Positions 12,323-23,758 of a DNA stretch of 64,000 bases are shown piece by piece (position 1 is the stretch's first letter; every line of letters starts with the position of its first letter). This DNA is from Athripsodes cinereus (lineage: Eukaryota > Arthropoda > Insecta > Trichoptera > Leptoceridae): assembly GCA_947579605.1 (NCBI GenBank), contig OX388314.1, positions 26,174,000 to 26,237,999 on the forward strand, read 5' to 3'. The translations under genes were made by a program, and so were the position numbers. A model generated the notes under the pieces. It was given only the letters and a program-made list of their open reading frames with translations, was not told where the DNA came from and made no database searches.

Positions 12323-13014
12323 ACTATCCAGTTCCATAATTCAACTAGTAAAAATGTCTTATATTCGAGAAATTACCATTTTTGTAATTTTGCAATATTT
12401 TTATTATCCTGTGAAAACACAACAGAAAGTGAAATATACTATAATTATAATCGCACTGTTCAATAGTTAAACAATTCCTAATATTTATTTGTGGAATTGA
12501 AAATAGGTAGCTATATTAATTTTTTTCATAAACTTAATATTTAATATACAATATACAATGTTTGTGGAATTGAAAGAGTGCAGTTGATTCTATGTATTAC
12601 CAATTAACTCAAAATTTCGACTTGTTGAGTTGTGGAACTGGATCGACTGTTGAAATTTTCGATAATTTTGATTTGATTGGTAATTCATAAAATCAACTCC
12701 ACTCTATCGACTCCACAAACAAATAACTATAAAAAAATACACGGTTTCCTTTCTAGGTAGGTATATTAATTATTAAGTTAATGATAAAAAAAATTACCTA
12801 TTTTCAATTCCACAAATAAATATTTCGGACAGTTTAACTATTGAATGGAACAAAGACAACATAATGCCTCTAACAGTGCGATTATTATATGGTAGGTATA
12901 TTTGACTTTTTGTTGTGTTTTTTAAGCGTAATATAAATATACCAAAATTACAAAAATTGTGATTTCTCGAATTTCTCGACATTTCGACTTTTTGAGTTGT
13001 GGAACTGAACAGTC
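12323..13014. mobile_element. Large foldback element, copy 1
   Basis: The left terminus (CCAGTTCCATAATTCAACTA, then AAATGTCTTATATTCGAGAA) is mirrored at the right (CGACATTTCGACTTTTTGAG, TTGTGGAACTG). The arms extend about 230 bp each, through TTTGTAATTTTG/CAAAATTACAAA and CGCACTGTTC/AACAGTGCG. The middle carries an inner inverted pair built on GAGTGCAGTTGATT/AATCAACTCCACTC. No ORF. The same family lies at 27476-28200 and 44914-45366. Confidence 0.8.
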
Positions 13015-13399
13015 AACATTATTATATACAGAGATAATAATATCAGGTGCATTATAAATTATCAACTTTCGTGAGAAGGTACGATAATATTTCATGATGT
13101 TTCGTAAAACTGAACAACGACGCTCATAAAAAGTAAATATTATTATAGGTAGGTATGTACATGGATACTTGTATACATATATAACGATTCATGGGAATGA
13201 GGTGTATAAACAAAAGTCAAATATTCAAATCACGTTTAAGACAATTAATAAATAGTCGCCGGGCATTCCAAAGGCGTACATAATTTGACAAATTAACAGT
13301 TCGGCGTCTTTTTCACGGAACCGTTGTTTGTTTACGTACATATACGGGGTACAGAAGCAAAACAGACACTCTTCATATTTTTTCCGTTTTTAAGGTACC

Positions 13400-13725
13400 T
13401 ACTACTATACTATCACGGCATATCCCGCTAGTGGGATAGCCAGCATTGAAGAGTCCCTCCCATACCTAGATGTCTCAGAAATAGGGGGACTTCTATTAAT
13501 CCGCTCTTCTAAACAAAGCTTTTGTCCTCACGGGTGAACACTAATGTGCAGACTGAGGTAGCCAGCAGATCAATTGCATGTAATAAACAAGCAACTTGTC
13601 TTCTCTGTGCCAACAAAAATAAAGACATTTAGGATAGGTGTCAAATCCCATCGCTGAATTTAAGATGAAAAATATCTTTATATCATCGACCACCTGCCTT
13701 TTACAGGATCTCGAAAACTTATGGG
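13400..13725 (+). mobile_element. Dispersed repeat family D, longest copy
   Basis: Starts near ACTATCACGGCATATCCC, contains CATGTAATAAACAAGCAACTTG and CATCGCTGAATTTAAGATG, and ends near CACCTGCCTTTTACAGGATC. A clear inverted copy lies at 31110-31300 and partial ones at 19770-19900, 28380-28440 and 62450-62605. No coding text recognised; possibly a SINE or a LINE fragment. Confidence 0.6.
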
Positions 13726-14351
13726 AAAGAGTGGAAAGTGAAAAGTGGGTGGAGATTTTTATTATTTATGGTTTGTCCTTCAAGTCTCGACAGATTACAA
13801 TGAGTTCACATTAGAAAATCGCGCACAATCCAAATGTATAAAAACTTTGCTAAATCCACGTTAAATTCAAAACCGCCATTATACCTTGAGGTCATATTAC
13901 GAGTAAATGGTAGTCTACAATTGAAATTGTCATTGTTTAGATTCATATATGCCAATGTTAGTGTGGTCAAGTTCAAAACCGACAACAATACATTTTATTC
14001 TTTTCGGTATTACGAGGATTTCGAATTATATTTATTTTGTGTGTAAAGTAGTAATCGGTGAGTCTTTTAAAGTTTTTTTTTTGTTTTCAAAAAATATAAG
14101 GAAGCCTTTGAATGTCGGTTTTGCTTTTATACCCCACAAATATGAACATAATATCTATGTTATTAATATCAACGACAATAAGGTACAGTGCAGTTTATTT
14201 TATTGAGATGGATTGATGAGAATACGAATATAATAAAAATAACAACATTATACATAATATATCGTACCTACAAAATAAATATATAAATTATAATTAATTT
14301 TAATGTTAATCCATAACTTGTAAATTTGAATATTTAGGTACTTTTATAACA

Positions 14352-14815
14352 TCTTATAAATAAAAATCAATTGACCATGTATGTCATTCCATAACTTCAG
14401 AACGGCTGAACCAACTTGGCTAATTGTTTTTTTGTTATGTTTGTAATTATCAGGACTCTGTTTATATAAAAGAAATTTTTTGGAAAATCAAACGGAATAG
14501 TCGGAAATTTGGATTGTATTTTTGTATGAAAATGCCGTTTGTATGACAGTTCCGCTGTCACACAAACTACATGGAAAATTATACAAAATCAACTATGAAG
14601 TTTTTTCATAGATTGGCCTATTTATAGAACAATTTTTGTATACATTTTCAAATTAGAATCATTATTAATGCATTATCCATACAATTTAACATCTGTGGTT
14701 CTGAAATTACTTTTTGAAAAAATCATGGAAAGAATTTTATAAATTTAAAATGAATAGGTATTTACCTAAAAAATAAATTAGTACCTACATATATTAAGTT
14801 CGCTGGGTCAACTAG
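14352..14815 (+). mobile_element. Non-autonomous Helitron, copy 1
   Basis: The 5' end begins TCTTATAAATAAAAATCAAT and the 3' end is GTTCGCTGGGTCAACTAG followed by T, matching Helitron rules (5' TC, 3' CTAG before T). It contains ATAACTTCAGAACGGCTGAA, a typical lepidopteran Helitron internal tag. About 464 bp, no Rep/helicase coding. An inverted relative lies at 56540-57028. Confidence 0.75.
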
Positions 14816-14954
14816 TTCTTAAATAAATAACCAATAATACGTATCAAATTACTCAAATTTTTACACACAACCTCAAAATTTAGAATACGAACCAGAGCCA
14901 CACCCAGGATGTTTCCTAGAGGGTACAGCATGTTGGAAAAAATATCATTATACT

Positions 14955-15090
14955 TTATATTTAAGCATATTCACGGCTTTCGCCTTTTACATATTGACAA
15001 ACACAAAAACAAAAGTAACAACAACAAGTAAATCCAAAATAATAAAAAAACAATAAATTAAAATAACAAGTAAAAAACAATAAATAATAA
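14955..15090 (-). mobile_element. LINE 3' tail (antisense), second copy
   Basis: Shares GGCTTTCGCCTTTTACAT and the following AAATCCAAAATAAT block with 1845-1985. Confidence 0.55.
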
Positions 15091-15099
15091 TAATATTGC

Positions 15100-16560
15100 G
15101 ATGTCAATTCATAAAAGAAATATTTCATTTTATATTCAATGTCAAAAAATTACAATTATTTAATTTTTTTAAATTATTTAACTATCAATAATTTAAAATT
15201 AAAAGGCAGACCCCACCACCATGTGGGACTAAAAATTGCTCAAGGCGAAGAAGAAGAATTAATTAAAATTACAATTATTGTCAGTGATTCGAAATTCGAA
15301 ATATTCTACGATCTCATCATTTTGTACAGATTTTTCTTAAAATAATTTGAAAACAATCACAATCTATTAATTTTAATATAACAGTTTTGAATTCCTAGTT
15401 GCCCCCCCCCCCTCGTTAGGTATGCTCATGATACGAATGTTAATAATAATATGGGGCATCTTCGACAACTCCTATTTCGAATTTTCATGCCATGAGGCAA
15501 CAATTTGTACATCCCTTAGATAAACAATTTATACATCTCCTAGAAAGACAACAATTTGTACATTCCATAAATAAATACGTAGATATTGTAAGATGATACT
15601 TATCACATAAACTTACTACTTTTACTATAATTACTTACTACTTTTCAATTTACTTCGGTATCTTACCTATTTGGAAAGCTATGAGCCATTAAGCGCTAAA
15701 TTTTATGTAGTTTTGATAATAATTCATTTAACTTTTTTTAAAGACATCTGTGGTTAATTTGAAATCTTTGCTGGTTCACATATTGAAAGTATATTTTGTA
15801 AGCATATAACGTAATAAATTGACTGTTTGATTCTGTGAAAGATGTAAAAATAAAATTTAAAAAAATAATAATATTGGAGACTCCGTCATTAACATTGTCG
15901 GTGATTCCAGTGAAAGAGGATTGCAATGTGTTAATGATAATGATGTAGGTACATAATATATCTACCTAACGTACATGATTGTATGAATGAAAGAAAGCAA
16001 TGTGATGACGTTATGTAGCTGCGTTGTGTTATGTAGTACATAGGTATGCTACTATCACTGACGGCACGAGGATGTAGGTCACACTCCATTACACTCTATG
16101 TACCGGTCGCATTCCATCCATCTCTGCTCTCTTCACATCCGGCACCGCCAACAAATAGCAGAGTCCGTGTGTCTCAACTTCTCAACGTTCCATTCAAATC
16201 TTGAAGCTATGGTGAAACTTATTCAAAACATATTCAACTGCAACGAATAAATCCCACAGTAATGTGCACACCCATGTACATAATATTATAATATTATACA
16301 AACAAACAGTTACGATCTAAGCCAATCATTCAGTTCAACATTATATAAAACCAAAATTAAATGAAGAACAAAAAAACAAATATCCGCGGTATTGTTCTTT
16401 GACATTCTCGATAATGTAAAAAATGTTTTACTTGTTATTATTGTGTAATGGCGAGACATACTCCTGTGTGCTATGCAAAGGATTTTACAAATTGGTTACT
16501 ATTGGCAATTCTTACTTAATAGTAACAGTGCAAAGAAAATATAAATTTATAATTTTTTTT
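15100..16560. other. Uncharacterised AT-rich intron sequence
   Basis: No gene or transposon terminus recognised. A C10 run interrupts the sequence at about 15402-15411. Confidence 0.45.
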
Positions 16561-16570
16561 TTTAAAAAGA

Positions 16571-16905
16571 TATATCTGGGTTTTGTTTTAAACCCAAATA
16601 CAACCTTATACACCTTTCACAGTAAGCTAAAAGCTTGTGTCGTGAAAGGGGAGTTTGCCGGCACCTGCAGGGCTACTCTTGACAAAACTGAACACGATCT
16701 TAATCTAGTCTTGATCTTGATCATACGACGCACGAAGTGACTATTGGCCAAAAATACACGCAAACCGATCGCGCGTTAGCGGTAGCGCGGTGTTTTTGAC
16801 TATAGTCCCTTCGTGCGTCGTATGATCAAGATCAAGACTAGATTAAGATCGTGTTTAGTTTTGTCAAGAGTAACCCTGCTGGGATCGAACCAAATAAATA
16901 TTTGG
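16571..16905 (-). mobile_element. SINE copy 2, split by a MITE
   Basis: SINE tail and core at 16571-16667, then a MITE at 16668-16878, then the rest from 16879. Read on the minus strand the part right of the MITE gives GGTTCGATCCCAG, a good RNA polymerase III B-box, followed (after the MITE) by CAGGTGCCGGC as in the unbroken copy at 57638. So the insertion landed at the edge of the internal promoter. Confidence 0.75.
16668..16878. mobile_element. Palindromic CAGGGYTACTC MITE, copy A
   Basis: About 211 bp. The left terminus CAGGGCTACTCTTGACAAAA is mirrored by the right TTTTGTCAAGAGTAACCCTG, with arms near 70 bp through GATCTTAATCTAGTCTTGAT. The target duplication is CTG (16665-16667 and 16879-16881), confirmed against the unbroken SINE at 57638-57790. 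No coding. Three-base CWG duplications occur in some PIF/Harbinger-type transposons, so that superfamily is a possible parent. Confidence 0.85.
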
Positions 16906-17089
16906 TAATAAATAAATTCCTACAACAGTAATTAATACATATGTATAATACATGTGTGTTGAAGAAAGTCTCGGCTGTTTGATACAAGCGCATACAAACA
17001 TGACTATATACTTATTCAAAGATGGTGACTATGTAATGTATTTTTAGTTCTGTAACTATTTTAAATTTTTTTTTCTGGAATTTTTAAAG

Positions 17090-17278
17090 TTATTGTTTTG
17101 GGTTTTTTATTTTTGGGTTACATAGATGGGTACTTTTAATCTGGGAATCTTAATCATATACAGTATTTGTAAACATTTATGCATTCTGTAATTGGGTCAA
17201 TACTATACCTAATTGTTTTATACTATATTTATGTAAAAACCTGTAGAAATGCCAATAAAGGAAAAAAAAAAAAAAAAA
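17090..17278 (+). mobile_element. Poly(A)-ended retroelement 3' tail
   Basis: Non-coding T-rich 3' region ending ...AAACCTGTAGAAATGCCAAT, AAAGG, then an A18-type run. The AATAAA signal and A-run indicate a reverse-transcribed 3' end. Family not identified. Confidence 0.5.
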
Positions 17279-17763
17279 AATAGAAGGTACACTCGCGTAC
17301 CTATGTAATACCTTAAATTTAATGTAAGCATAATGTGAATGGAGTATCTACTTATACGGATACATGCGCAATTGGACATGTCTTAATATATAGAGGGTGA
17401 CCAAACTCATGTACTCACTCAAAAAATCTAATATCTTTAAAGACACACCCTTTTATGCAGTAGTTTTGATATTTTGAATAATACAAACCTGTTTCTTTCT
17501 GTAACTGATTACTGGTAGTATTGTTCATATTTTTTTACAAACGGCATCACCATAGTCAAGTTTGTTGCAGATATAAGTTAAGTTCTTGCTGTCTTCGGAT
17601 GTGCGGGTGCTATTTGAACCATTTTTTTCAATTTGCGTCCGGTAATGTATTATATTTGTATTGTGATTTCATTGTAGGTATACCATATACTATGTATGGG
17701 GCTTTGAACCGTTGACAATATGTATATATGTATCTGTGTTTTTTTTTGTTTTAATTTTAATAA

Positions 17764-17905
17764 CCGGGTTAGTTGGAAGACATCGCATCTTAGCGATAAA
17801 CTCGCCCTCTGTACATTGAATTGTATAACTGATATATATATATGACACTGTTTTATTTTGTAATATTGTAACCAATGTACAGTGAAGAATGAAATAAATA
17901 AATTA
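17764..17905 (+). mobile_element. LINE 3' end, family L (copy 1)
   Basis: Contains GGTTAGTTGGAAGACATCGC, GATAAACTCGCCCTCTGTAC and an end ATGTACAGTGAAGAAT followed by AAATAAATAAAT. The same 3' end closes a LINE with coding sequence at 31790-32335, which identifies it as a LINE tail. It lies just inside the intron after the third ZIP11 exon. Confidence 0.75.
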
Positions 17906-17959
17906 AAGTATTTTAGAGTAGATAGGCAGGTAGGTATTAATATAAATTTGATAAATTAC

Positions 17960-18118
17960 CCAGTGTTTGCTTCAGGGATGATGTCATCGGCCACCACGTA
18001 GATCATGGCGCCGGCAGCGAAAGCTAATGCGTAGGGTAACACGGGCTGAGCAGCCGCAACGGCCACGGCACCCAGCACCCCGAACACTGGCTCCACCATG
18101 CCGCTCAGCTGGCCGTAC
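17960..18118 (-). CDS. SLC39A11: ZIP11 zinc transporter, penultimate-type exon (TM6-TM7 region)
   Basis: A 159-bp exon continuing the ZIP11 frame. The first G completes Trp, then the frame reads [20 protein letters not shown], an Ala-rich hydrophobic helix, [20 protein letters not shown] and [19 protein letters not shown] and the [17 protein letters not shown] stretch are hallmark ZIP11 segments. The acceptor is ..ATTGAAG and the donor GTAATT. The last two bases (GG) start a Gly codon. In known ZIP11 proteins one short segment follows (NGxLASW ... SLDVGLG, then the C-terminus). It was searched for by eye on the minus strand of 1-17960 and not found, so the last exon is probably off the left edge. 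TE fragments lie about 55 bp downstream (17764-17905) and 60 bp upstream (18178-18565). Confidence 0.95.
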
Positions 18119-18177
18119 CTTCAATAAAAAAAAATACTCGAATTAATTCAAAACGTCAGGAACAATCTGATTAAATC

Positions 18178-18565
18178 CATTATCTGAAGTATTCTACTAT
18201 ATGGTAGCGAGACGTATACCATCGGCAACAGTGAAAGCGGACGGTTGGCGGCCTTCGAGATGTAATGCTACAGATGCATGTTGAAGATCCATTGGTCGAA
18301 ATATGTAGATAACGAACAGGCGTGGATCAGGGTAAACGAAAGTGGGCAGCTCTTTAAAAAATCACTAACAACGAGCAAACTGAATTGGTCACAGCATCAA
18401 GCGTCCAGGCCTGCTCATCACGATCAAGACCAAAGGCAGAAATGGTGGAAACCAATCAAGAGACACCTATATAGATCAAGTGAGGAAGGAAATCAACTGA
18501 ATGTGGCACATATGTATAATTAAAAAATAGAGAGTATGTTGAAGACCAATCCAATGAATTGTAAC
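18178..18565 (+). pseudogene. RTE-type LINE fragment (family C)
   Basis: Decayed C-terminus with ILLYGSETYTIGNSESGRLA, AFEM, a stop, MLKIHWSKYVDNEQAWIRV and an end in CCAATCCAATGAATTGTAAC. Clearly related to the better copy at 23046-23690. Inserted in the 2.5-kb ZIP11 intron, 60 bp from the acceptor of the third exon. Confidence 0.8.
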
Positions 18566-19368
18566 CCACTGCATATTATATCTAAATGACAATGATTTAT
18601 CTATACGGAATTTAGAGAGTATGTTTTGCAAGATATTGAATGCCAAGGAGCCATGGTGGTTTACTTGCTCCGGTATAATAGTAACTAGTGACCAAGGCAC
18701 GTACATAATAAAGCTGCATCTCGTCAGTACTGTGCAGTAAGTAATAAATGCAATGCGCAGTACCTTCAGTGTACACGGCATGGGAGGAATATGAAGTGGA
18801 AGTTCACACGCCCGAAGTCGGCACGCGAACCACTATGCCACAACACGGTGTACACAATGCAATCATCTACAAAACGAACATAATATTATTATGTATGTAA
18901 GACAGGTGGTGCATCAATAAAGAAATGTTTATAAGGCTTTCATAAATTTTATTGAAAAACATTGAAGAGAGACCCAACTCACACTCGAATATCTCAGGAC
19001 CCATAGTTTCTATTTAATCGCAAATTTTAACCCAAATTGTACTCATTAACAACAATGCTTAAGAAAGCTACATAATATATTCCAAGAAAATAAAAAAAAA
19101 ACTATAACAATTTTATAAAAACAGGTATGAAATTAACTTAATACCCATTCCTATAAATAATTAGAGATGGAATCGCCACAAACAGATAACAAATCATCAA
19201 TTTCAGGAGGACACTAAATACTACTCATTACCAGCAACATTGAGACGGTCTAAATAATGTTAAACGAAGCCAAAATAATCAACAGAGTAAAATATTTATC
19301 AAACATCAAAATAAAATATCCTGTAAAAATACACAGCATTAACCCTCAAATAATATTAATTCACAAAC

Positions 19369-19527
19369 CAGAGCCCGTAGACAAACCGTACTTAGCGTTC
19401 GACTACTGACGAATTTTTCGACAATCTACCTACACGCACCATATCCTAATTATGCGTTATTGTTGCAATTATTGTCGAAAATTCGTTTGTAGTCGATCGC
19501 CAAGTGCGTGTTTGTCTAGGGGCTCTG
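19369..19527. mobile_element. Palindromic MITE, CAGAGCCCSTAGAC termini
   Basis: The left CAGAGCCCGTAGACAAACCG and the right, ending GTTTGTCTAGGGGCTCTG, are inverted copies; arms about 57 bp with TTCGTCAGTAGTCGA-type inner text. 159 bp, no ORF. Target duplication not resolved. Confidence 0.8.
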
Positions 19528-19769
19528 ATGGCGCATTGACGTAAGACAAACATAATATGATGAGAACAATTGTAATATTATTTAAAACTGTAAAGAAATA
19601 GAACCGCAGGAAAGTACATAATACAAAATAATATATTATTCCTTTATGATTGCACACCAGGTAAACTTTGAGTCGATGCAGCACACAAACACACAACATG
19701 AACAAAATAATATAATAATACAAGTAGATATTTATACACTTCTTACTGGATTAACATTGCATGTGAAAC

Positions 19770-19900
19770 GTCACACGGTGTGGCAGCCACAACATTGAAG
19801 ACTCCCTCCCATAACTGGATATCTCAAAAGTCGGGGGACTTCTATATATCCGCTTTTCTAAGCCAAAGTTTTGTCCTCACCAAAACCGCCTCGTGGGAAT
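19770..19900 (+). mobile_element. Dispersed repeat family D, partial copy
   Basis: Shares ATTGAAGASTCCCTCCCATA, GGGGGACTTCTAT and TTTTGTCCTCAC with 13430-13540. Confidence 0.6.
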
Positions 19901-20633
19901 CTTTTATGCCGCATTTGCGTCTTCGAGGCTCTTTTCAAGAGGATATACAATCACAGATAAATTGAAACTAACTAAAAAACTAACTAACAATAAATAAAGA
20001 TAAACAGTATGACTTAAAAAAGACCCGAACAAATAACAATCAATCATTATTATCAATACAAACAGTATCTTATTTTGGATCAGAGACCAAAGTAAGGTGT
20101 CAAAAGACTTGTTATTGGGCTTTCAGAAGGTGAGATCCAAGAATCGCCGATACCGGCGTAATGAAAAGACATTTCCCTCTCAAGATGAACATCTCTCCCA
20201 TGTCCATCAACTGAGACAGTTTTGACTTTTTTAATATTGTTATATGTTTACAAAATATTGCAAAATAAATAAACAAACAGGATGGCAGCCATCAGGCACC
20301 GTATGCTCTACTCCACTCTGGCAACATTCTCAGAAAGAATATTACACTCATACCTAGACTATGATAAGGTGGTAAACATCACACATACAGTATAAGCGAA
20401 GCAATATTATATCTACCTTCTCCTGGCTTCCATTACAGACACATTCATTAAACGTCACTTGTCCTCATTGGCAGACCTCATTTGTCCCGAATATATTTCT
20501 AATTGTTTTCTTTATAAATAGTGTTTTACAACTTGAAGGCAGAGATTCATATGCTTGCTTATTATACTATCGGTAAACCATTTAAATTAATGTAATTTTA
20601 ACTTCCATAAAAATAAATTTGCAGTCGGCTTAC

Positions 20634-20732
20634 CACAAACTCCTCCATACTGAGAAACCGGCGGCCTGCAGAGGCAGACTGACGGCGAGACCCTCGGGAA
20701 AGTTTTGTATTCCAATGCCGATGGCTAAATTC
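20634..20732 (-). CDS. SLC39A11: ZIP11 zinc transporter, internal exon with TM5 QNFPEG motif
   Basis: A 99-bp exon, next in the coding order after the exon at 63131-63309. Its first base completes the split Arg codon. It then reads NLAIGIGIQNFPEGLAV and SLPLQAAGFSVWRSL, and the last two bases (TG) start a Trp codon finished by the next exon. QNFPEG is the ZIP11/GufA version of the TM5 metal-site motif (HExxH in many other ZIPs). Its Gln, Asn and Glu sit opposite the TM4 HNIPEG ligands in the known ZIP fold. The acceptor (TTTCAG) and donor (GTAAGC) are both good consensus sites. The upstream intron is about 42.4 kb and the downstream intron about 2.5 kb. Residue identity with the conserved ZIP11 core is high and no stop or frameshift is seen, so the gene looks functional. 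Confidence 0.95.
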
Positions 20733-20986
20733 CTGAAACAAAACACAGAAAAAATTAAAATAAATATCAGAGGTACAGAACGGAAAGTTCTCTTAAAATG
20801 TGAATCTTCAAGTGCATAGTTGCTTGCATGTGCGTTTTTTGCTATTCTTTGGGGTTTTTTTCTGTACACGAATAACCGTACAGTATGCATACTGCTTGTT
20901 TATGGTCTAAATGTGTGTAGGTATATGTTTTGTTTTGATTTTTACTATTTCTATTGATATAATATATGTATGTTTCTTTAATTTAC

Positions 20987-21100
20987 CAGGTTAGTTGGAA
21001 GACATCGCATTCTAGCAATAAACTCGCCCTCTGTACATTGAATTGTATAACTGATTTGAAATATTGTAACCAATGTACAGTGAAGAATAAAATAAATAAA
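20987..21100 (+). mobile_element. LINE 3' end, family L (copy 2)
   Basis: GGTTAGTTGGAAGACATCGC, AATAAACTCGCCCTCTGTAC, ending ATGTACAGTGAAGAATAAAA followed by TAAATAAA. Same family as 17764-17905. A shorter terminal piece (CAATGTACAGTAAAGAATGA) lies at about 21826-21865. Confidence 0.7.
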
Positions 21101-21398
21101 ATATTGATACTTTTCTTCCGCCATTCTACATTTTTGTTAATTTGGGGAGGGAGGATAAGAAAATGTTCCAAATCATACATGAAATTAATGAAACTGCACG
21201 CAGCGGGAAATCCAAATGTGTATGTATTACAAGTTGACTTAAGAGATAGAAGATGATGGGTGTCCGAAGATTTCCGAGTACTACATGACGTATACAATTG
21301 TCCTTATCGTCTCGGCAGGAAGCTATCAATCATAACCAAATGATTGTCTGAGAAAGTTCATACTGCTGTGGGTATCCCGTTAAATATACACACAGTAG

Positions 21399-21402
<4 letters not shown>

Positions 21403-21439
<37 letters not shown>
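21403..21439. repeat. (AC)n microsatellite
   Basis: About 18 uninterrupted AC dinucleotides. Confidence 0.97.
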
Positions 21440-21445
<6 letters not shown>

Positions 21446-21981
21446 TATACATACACATACCTAGCTACATGTCATCCGCACACACTGCACTGTCTGCTAC
21501 ATATTATACAGAGGTAGATAGCTACATAATATATTGCAAAATGTGTTTTACTGTCGTGAAACTTGACATATGCAATTGAAAGATTAAAGAAAACACCGTG
21601 TCTTCCGCAAGCACTTTGAGTAAATCATTACATTATTGATTTACACCCAATAATAAAGCTCTCCTACTTTATTTGATATATTTTATTCACACATCTTCAG
21701 AAAGTGGTCTGGGAAAATGGTAGGTAGGCATAGTATAGATGGTTGTTTACATCCCTACACCCAACTGGACACAAGGAGAAAAAAAAAGTAATTTGAATGT
21801 ATACCTTTTATGTAATTGTTTGTAATCAATGTACAGTAAAGAATGAATAAATAAAAAAAATAAAAATATATCCAATGTTATACATAACAATCTGTCACAG
21901 GTATATTGTGTAGTAATATATGTAGAAGGTTAAGTCAGTAACAGATTATAATATGTAATGTACCAGATTATGTGTAATGAT

Positions 21982-22527
21982 TAGAGACCTGAATTTTTCG
22001 GTGTTATTTTCAAGAAATCGACTTTTTCTCTAGTAAAATAGTGTTATTTCCAAGAAACGTATGTTTTTTTTACTAAGCAATATAAATTATGATAAATTAA
22101 CACAAGATTTGAAATAACAAGTTCTTTTTGCACTGTAAATGATAATATGCTTAAATAATTTATATAACAAACATTCAAAATTGTTTGAAACATTAAAAGC
22201 AAATAGGACAATGTCATCCTAAATCTTTGATTAATCTAGAGTGGTTCAAAATATGATTGACATCTACACTTCTTGTAAGTAAAATCCAGTTCCCGACATC
22301 CAATTGAAAATTCATAACATAAAAACGTTTATTTTTTAAAGAATAATACAATAGATAACCTACAATTATTTTTTTGATAATAAAATATCTTGTTATTTTT
22401 TTTATGAAAATGTCGTAGAGTCAAATTTCGGTGTTATTTTTCTAAAATGTGAAAATTCGCGTTCTTCGTGTTAAAAGTTCATAAATAAAATTGAGTTTAT
22501 TGCAAACTCGAAAAATTCAGGTCTCAA
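21982..22527. mobile_element. hAT-like non-autonomous element with internal GTGTTATTT motifs
   Basis: Termini TAGAGACCTGAATTTTTCG and, inverted at the right, TTGAGACCTGAATTTTTCG. Flanked by GTAATGAT (8 bp; the match extends to 10 bp GTAATGATTA) at 21974 and 22528. Length 546 bp. Inside, GTGTTATTTYCAAGAAA-type strings recur. No coding. Terminus and duplication length point to hAT. Confidence 0.75.
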
Positions 22528-23045
22528 GTAATGATTAATACAACTACGAATAATATCAATATGTATTGGTAGGTGAGATCCATCGTCGTGTAGACGAGTT
22601 GTCTGACAAAGAATAAATGTAGGTATAACTGCTTTGGTATTTAGGTTTCCATGTGTTTCCATATCACATTATTATTATGATGTGTGTAAATATACTTACG
22701 TAGGTATGTATCAAGTTTTTTCTGCGCTTTACATTTAATATCGATGTTTTGTTTATTACCAGATTCAAATCCGACTTCTATAAGGAAAGAGAGAATATTT
22801 TAACCATACTTTATTTATTTCTTTAGAAAACCACGTGTGATATTGCTATTTGACGATCAACGTTATGTAACGAAAAAATATACAGATGAATAAATAAGAG
22901 TAGGGAAGCAAGAAGTGGCCGGAATGGAAAAGAGCTACACAAAATAGGAATCTACCATTTCTTGCAAAACACTGCGAACATGAGAGAGTAGTTGAGATGT
23001 TCGTGAGGAATAAAGAAAGGCTACATCGAATATCAAACAAGTAAG

Positions 23046-23690
23046 AGAATTGAGCATCAAACAAGAGAAGTGAGCATCCAACAAGTAAGAGAATTCGTGT
23101 ACTTGGGCAGCAGAATAAACCAGGATGGACGCTCCAAATCGGAAATTGTGAGCAGAATAAACCAGGCAAGGATTGCTCTTAACAAAAAATCTAAGATATT
23201 GGAATCCCCAAATATTGATTTAAGCGTAAGGAAGAACCTTATTAAAGCCTTTGTATGGAGCATTCTGCTTTATGGTTGCGAGACGTGGACCATCAGCAAG
23301 AGTGAAAGCGGACGGTTGGCGGCCTTTGAGATGTGGTGCTACAGACGCATGCTGAAGATCCATTGGTCGGAACACGTCGAAAACGAAGAAGTATTAACCA
23401 GGGTAGGCGAAAAAAGGCAATTTATTAAGAGAATCAGCCAACAACGAGCTAACTGGATTGGCCACAACATCAGGCACCCAGGACTACTCATCGCCATTGC
23501 GGAGGGTAAGACCGAGGGGACAAATGGCAGAAGCCGACCAAGAGATGCGTATATGGACCAACTGAAGAGGGGCATGAACTGTGGCTCATACGTAGAGCTG
23601 AAAAGACTGGCTGAGAAAAGGGAGGAATGGAGAAGAAAGTCAAAACTCGTTGCAGACCAATCCAATGGATTGTAACTTATTATATATATA
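23046..23690 (+). pseudogene. RTE-type LINE, C-terminal ORF (family C, longest copy)
   Basis: An open frame of 201 codons from 23070 covers the region after the RT catalytic core of an RTE-clade LINE: VREFVYLGSRINQDGRSKSE, then LLYGCETWTISKSESGRLAA, MWCYRRMLKIHWSEHVENEE, RANWIGHNIRHPGLL and DAYMDQLKRGM. It ends SNGL then a stop and a TATATA tail, as RTE elements end in short microsatellite-like tails. Endonuclease and the FADD motif are absent, so it is 5'-truncated and cannot move alone. The uninterrupted frame suggests a fairly recent insertion. Just upstream, a string like CATCAAACAAGTAAGAGAAT is present three times in tandem (about 23030-23092). Confidence 0.85.
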
Positions 23691-23758
23691 CATCGAATAT
23701 GAACAAAAGATTATTGTAGCTGAGCTGCTGATCGTACGAGGAGTTGAAGAGGGTAGCA

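Larger units (their letters stand above)
1..17959 (-). other. ZIP11 intron after the penultimate-type exon (partial)
   Basis: Begins with a GTAATT donor at 17959 and continues past the left edge. It is populated by MITEs, LINE, SINE and Helitron copies and a minisatellite. No coding exon was recognised in it. Confidence 0.75.
18119..20633 (-). other. ZIP11 intron, about 2.5 kb
   Basis: GT-AG intron between the QNFPEG and YGQLSG exons, restoring a split Trp codon (TG|G). It holds an RTE-type LINE fragment (18178-18565), a palindromic MITE (19369-19527) and a partial dispersed repeat (19770-19900). The remaining AT-rich sequence shows nothing recognisable. Confidence 0.9.
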
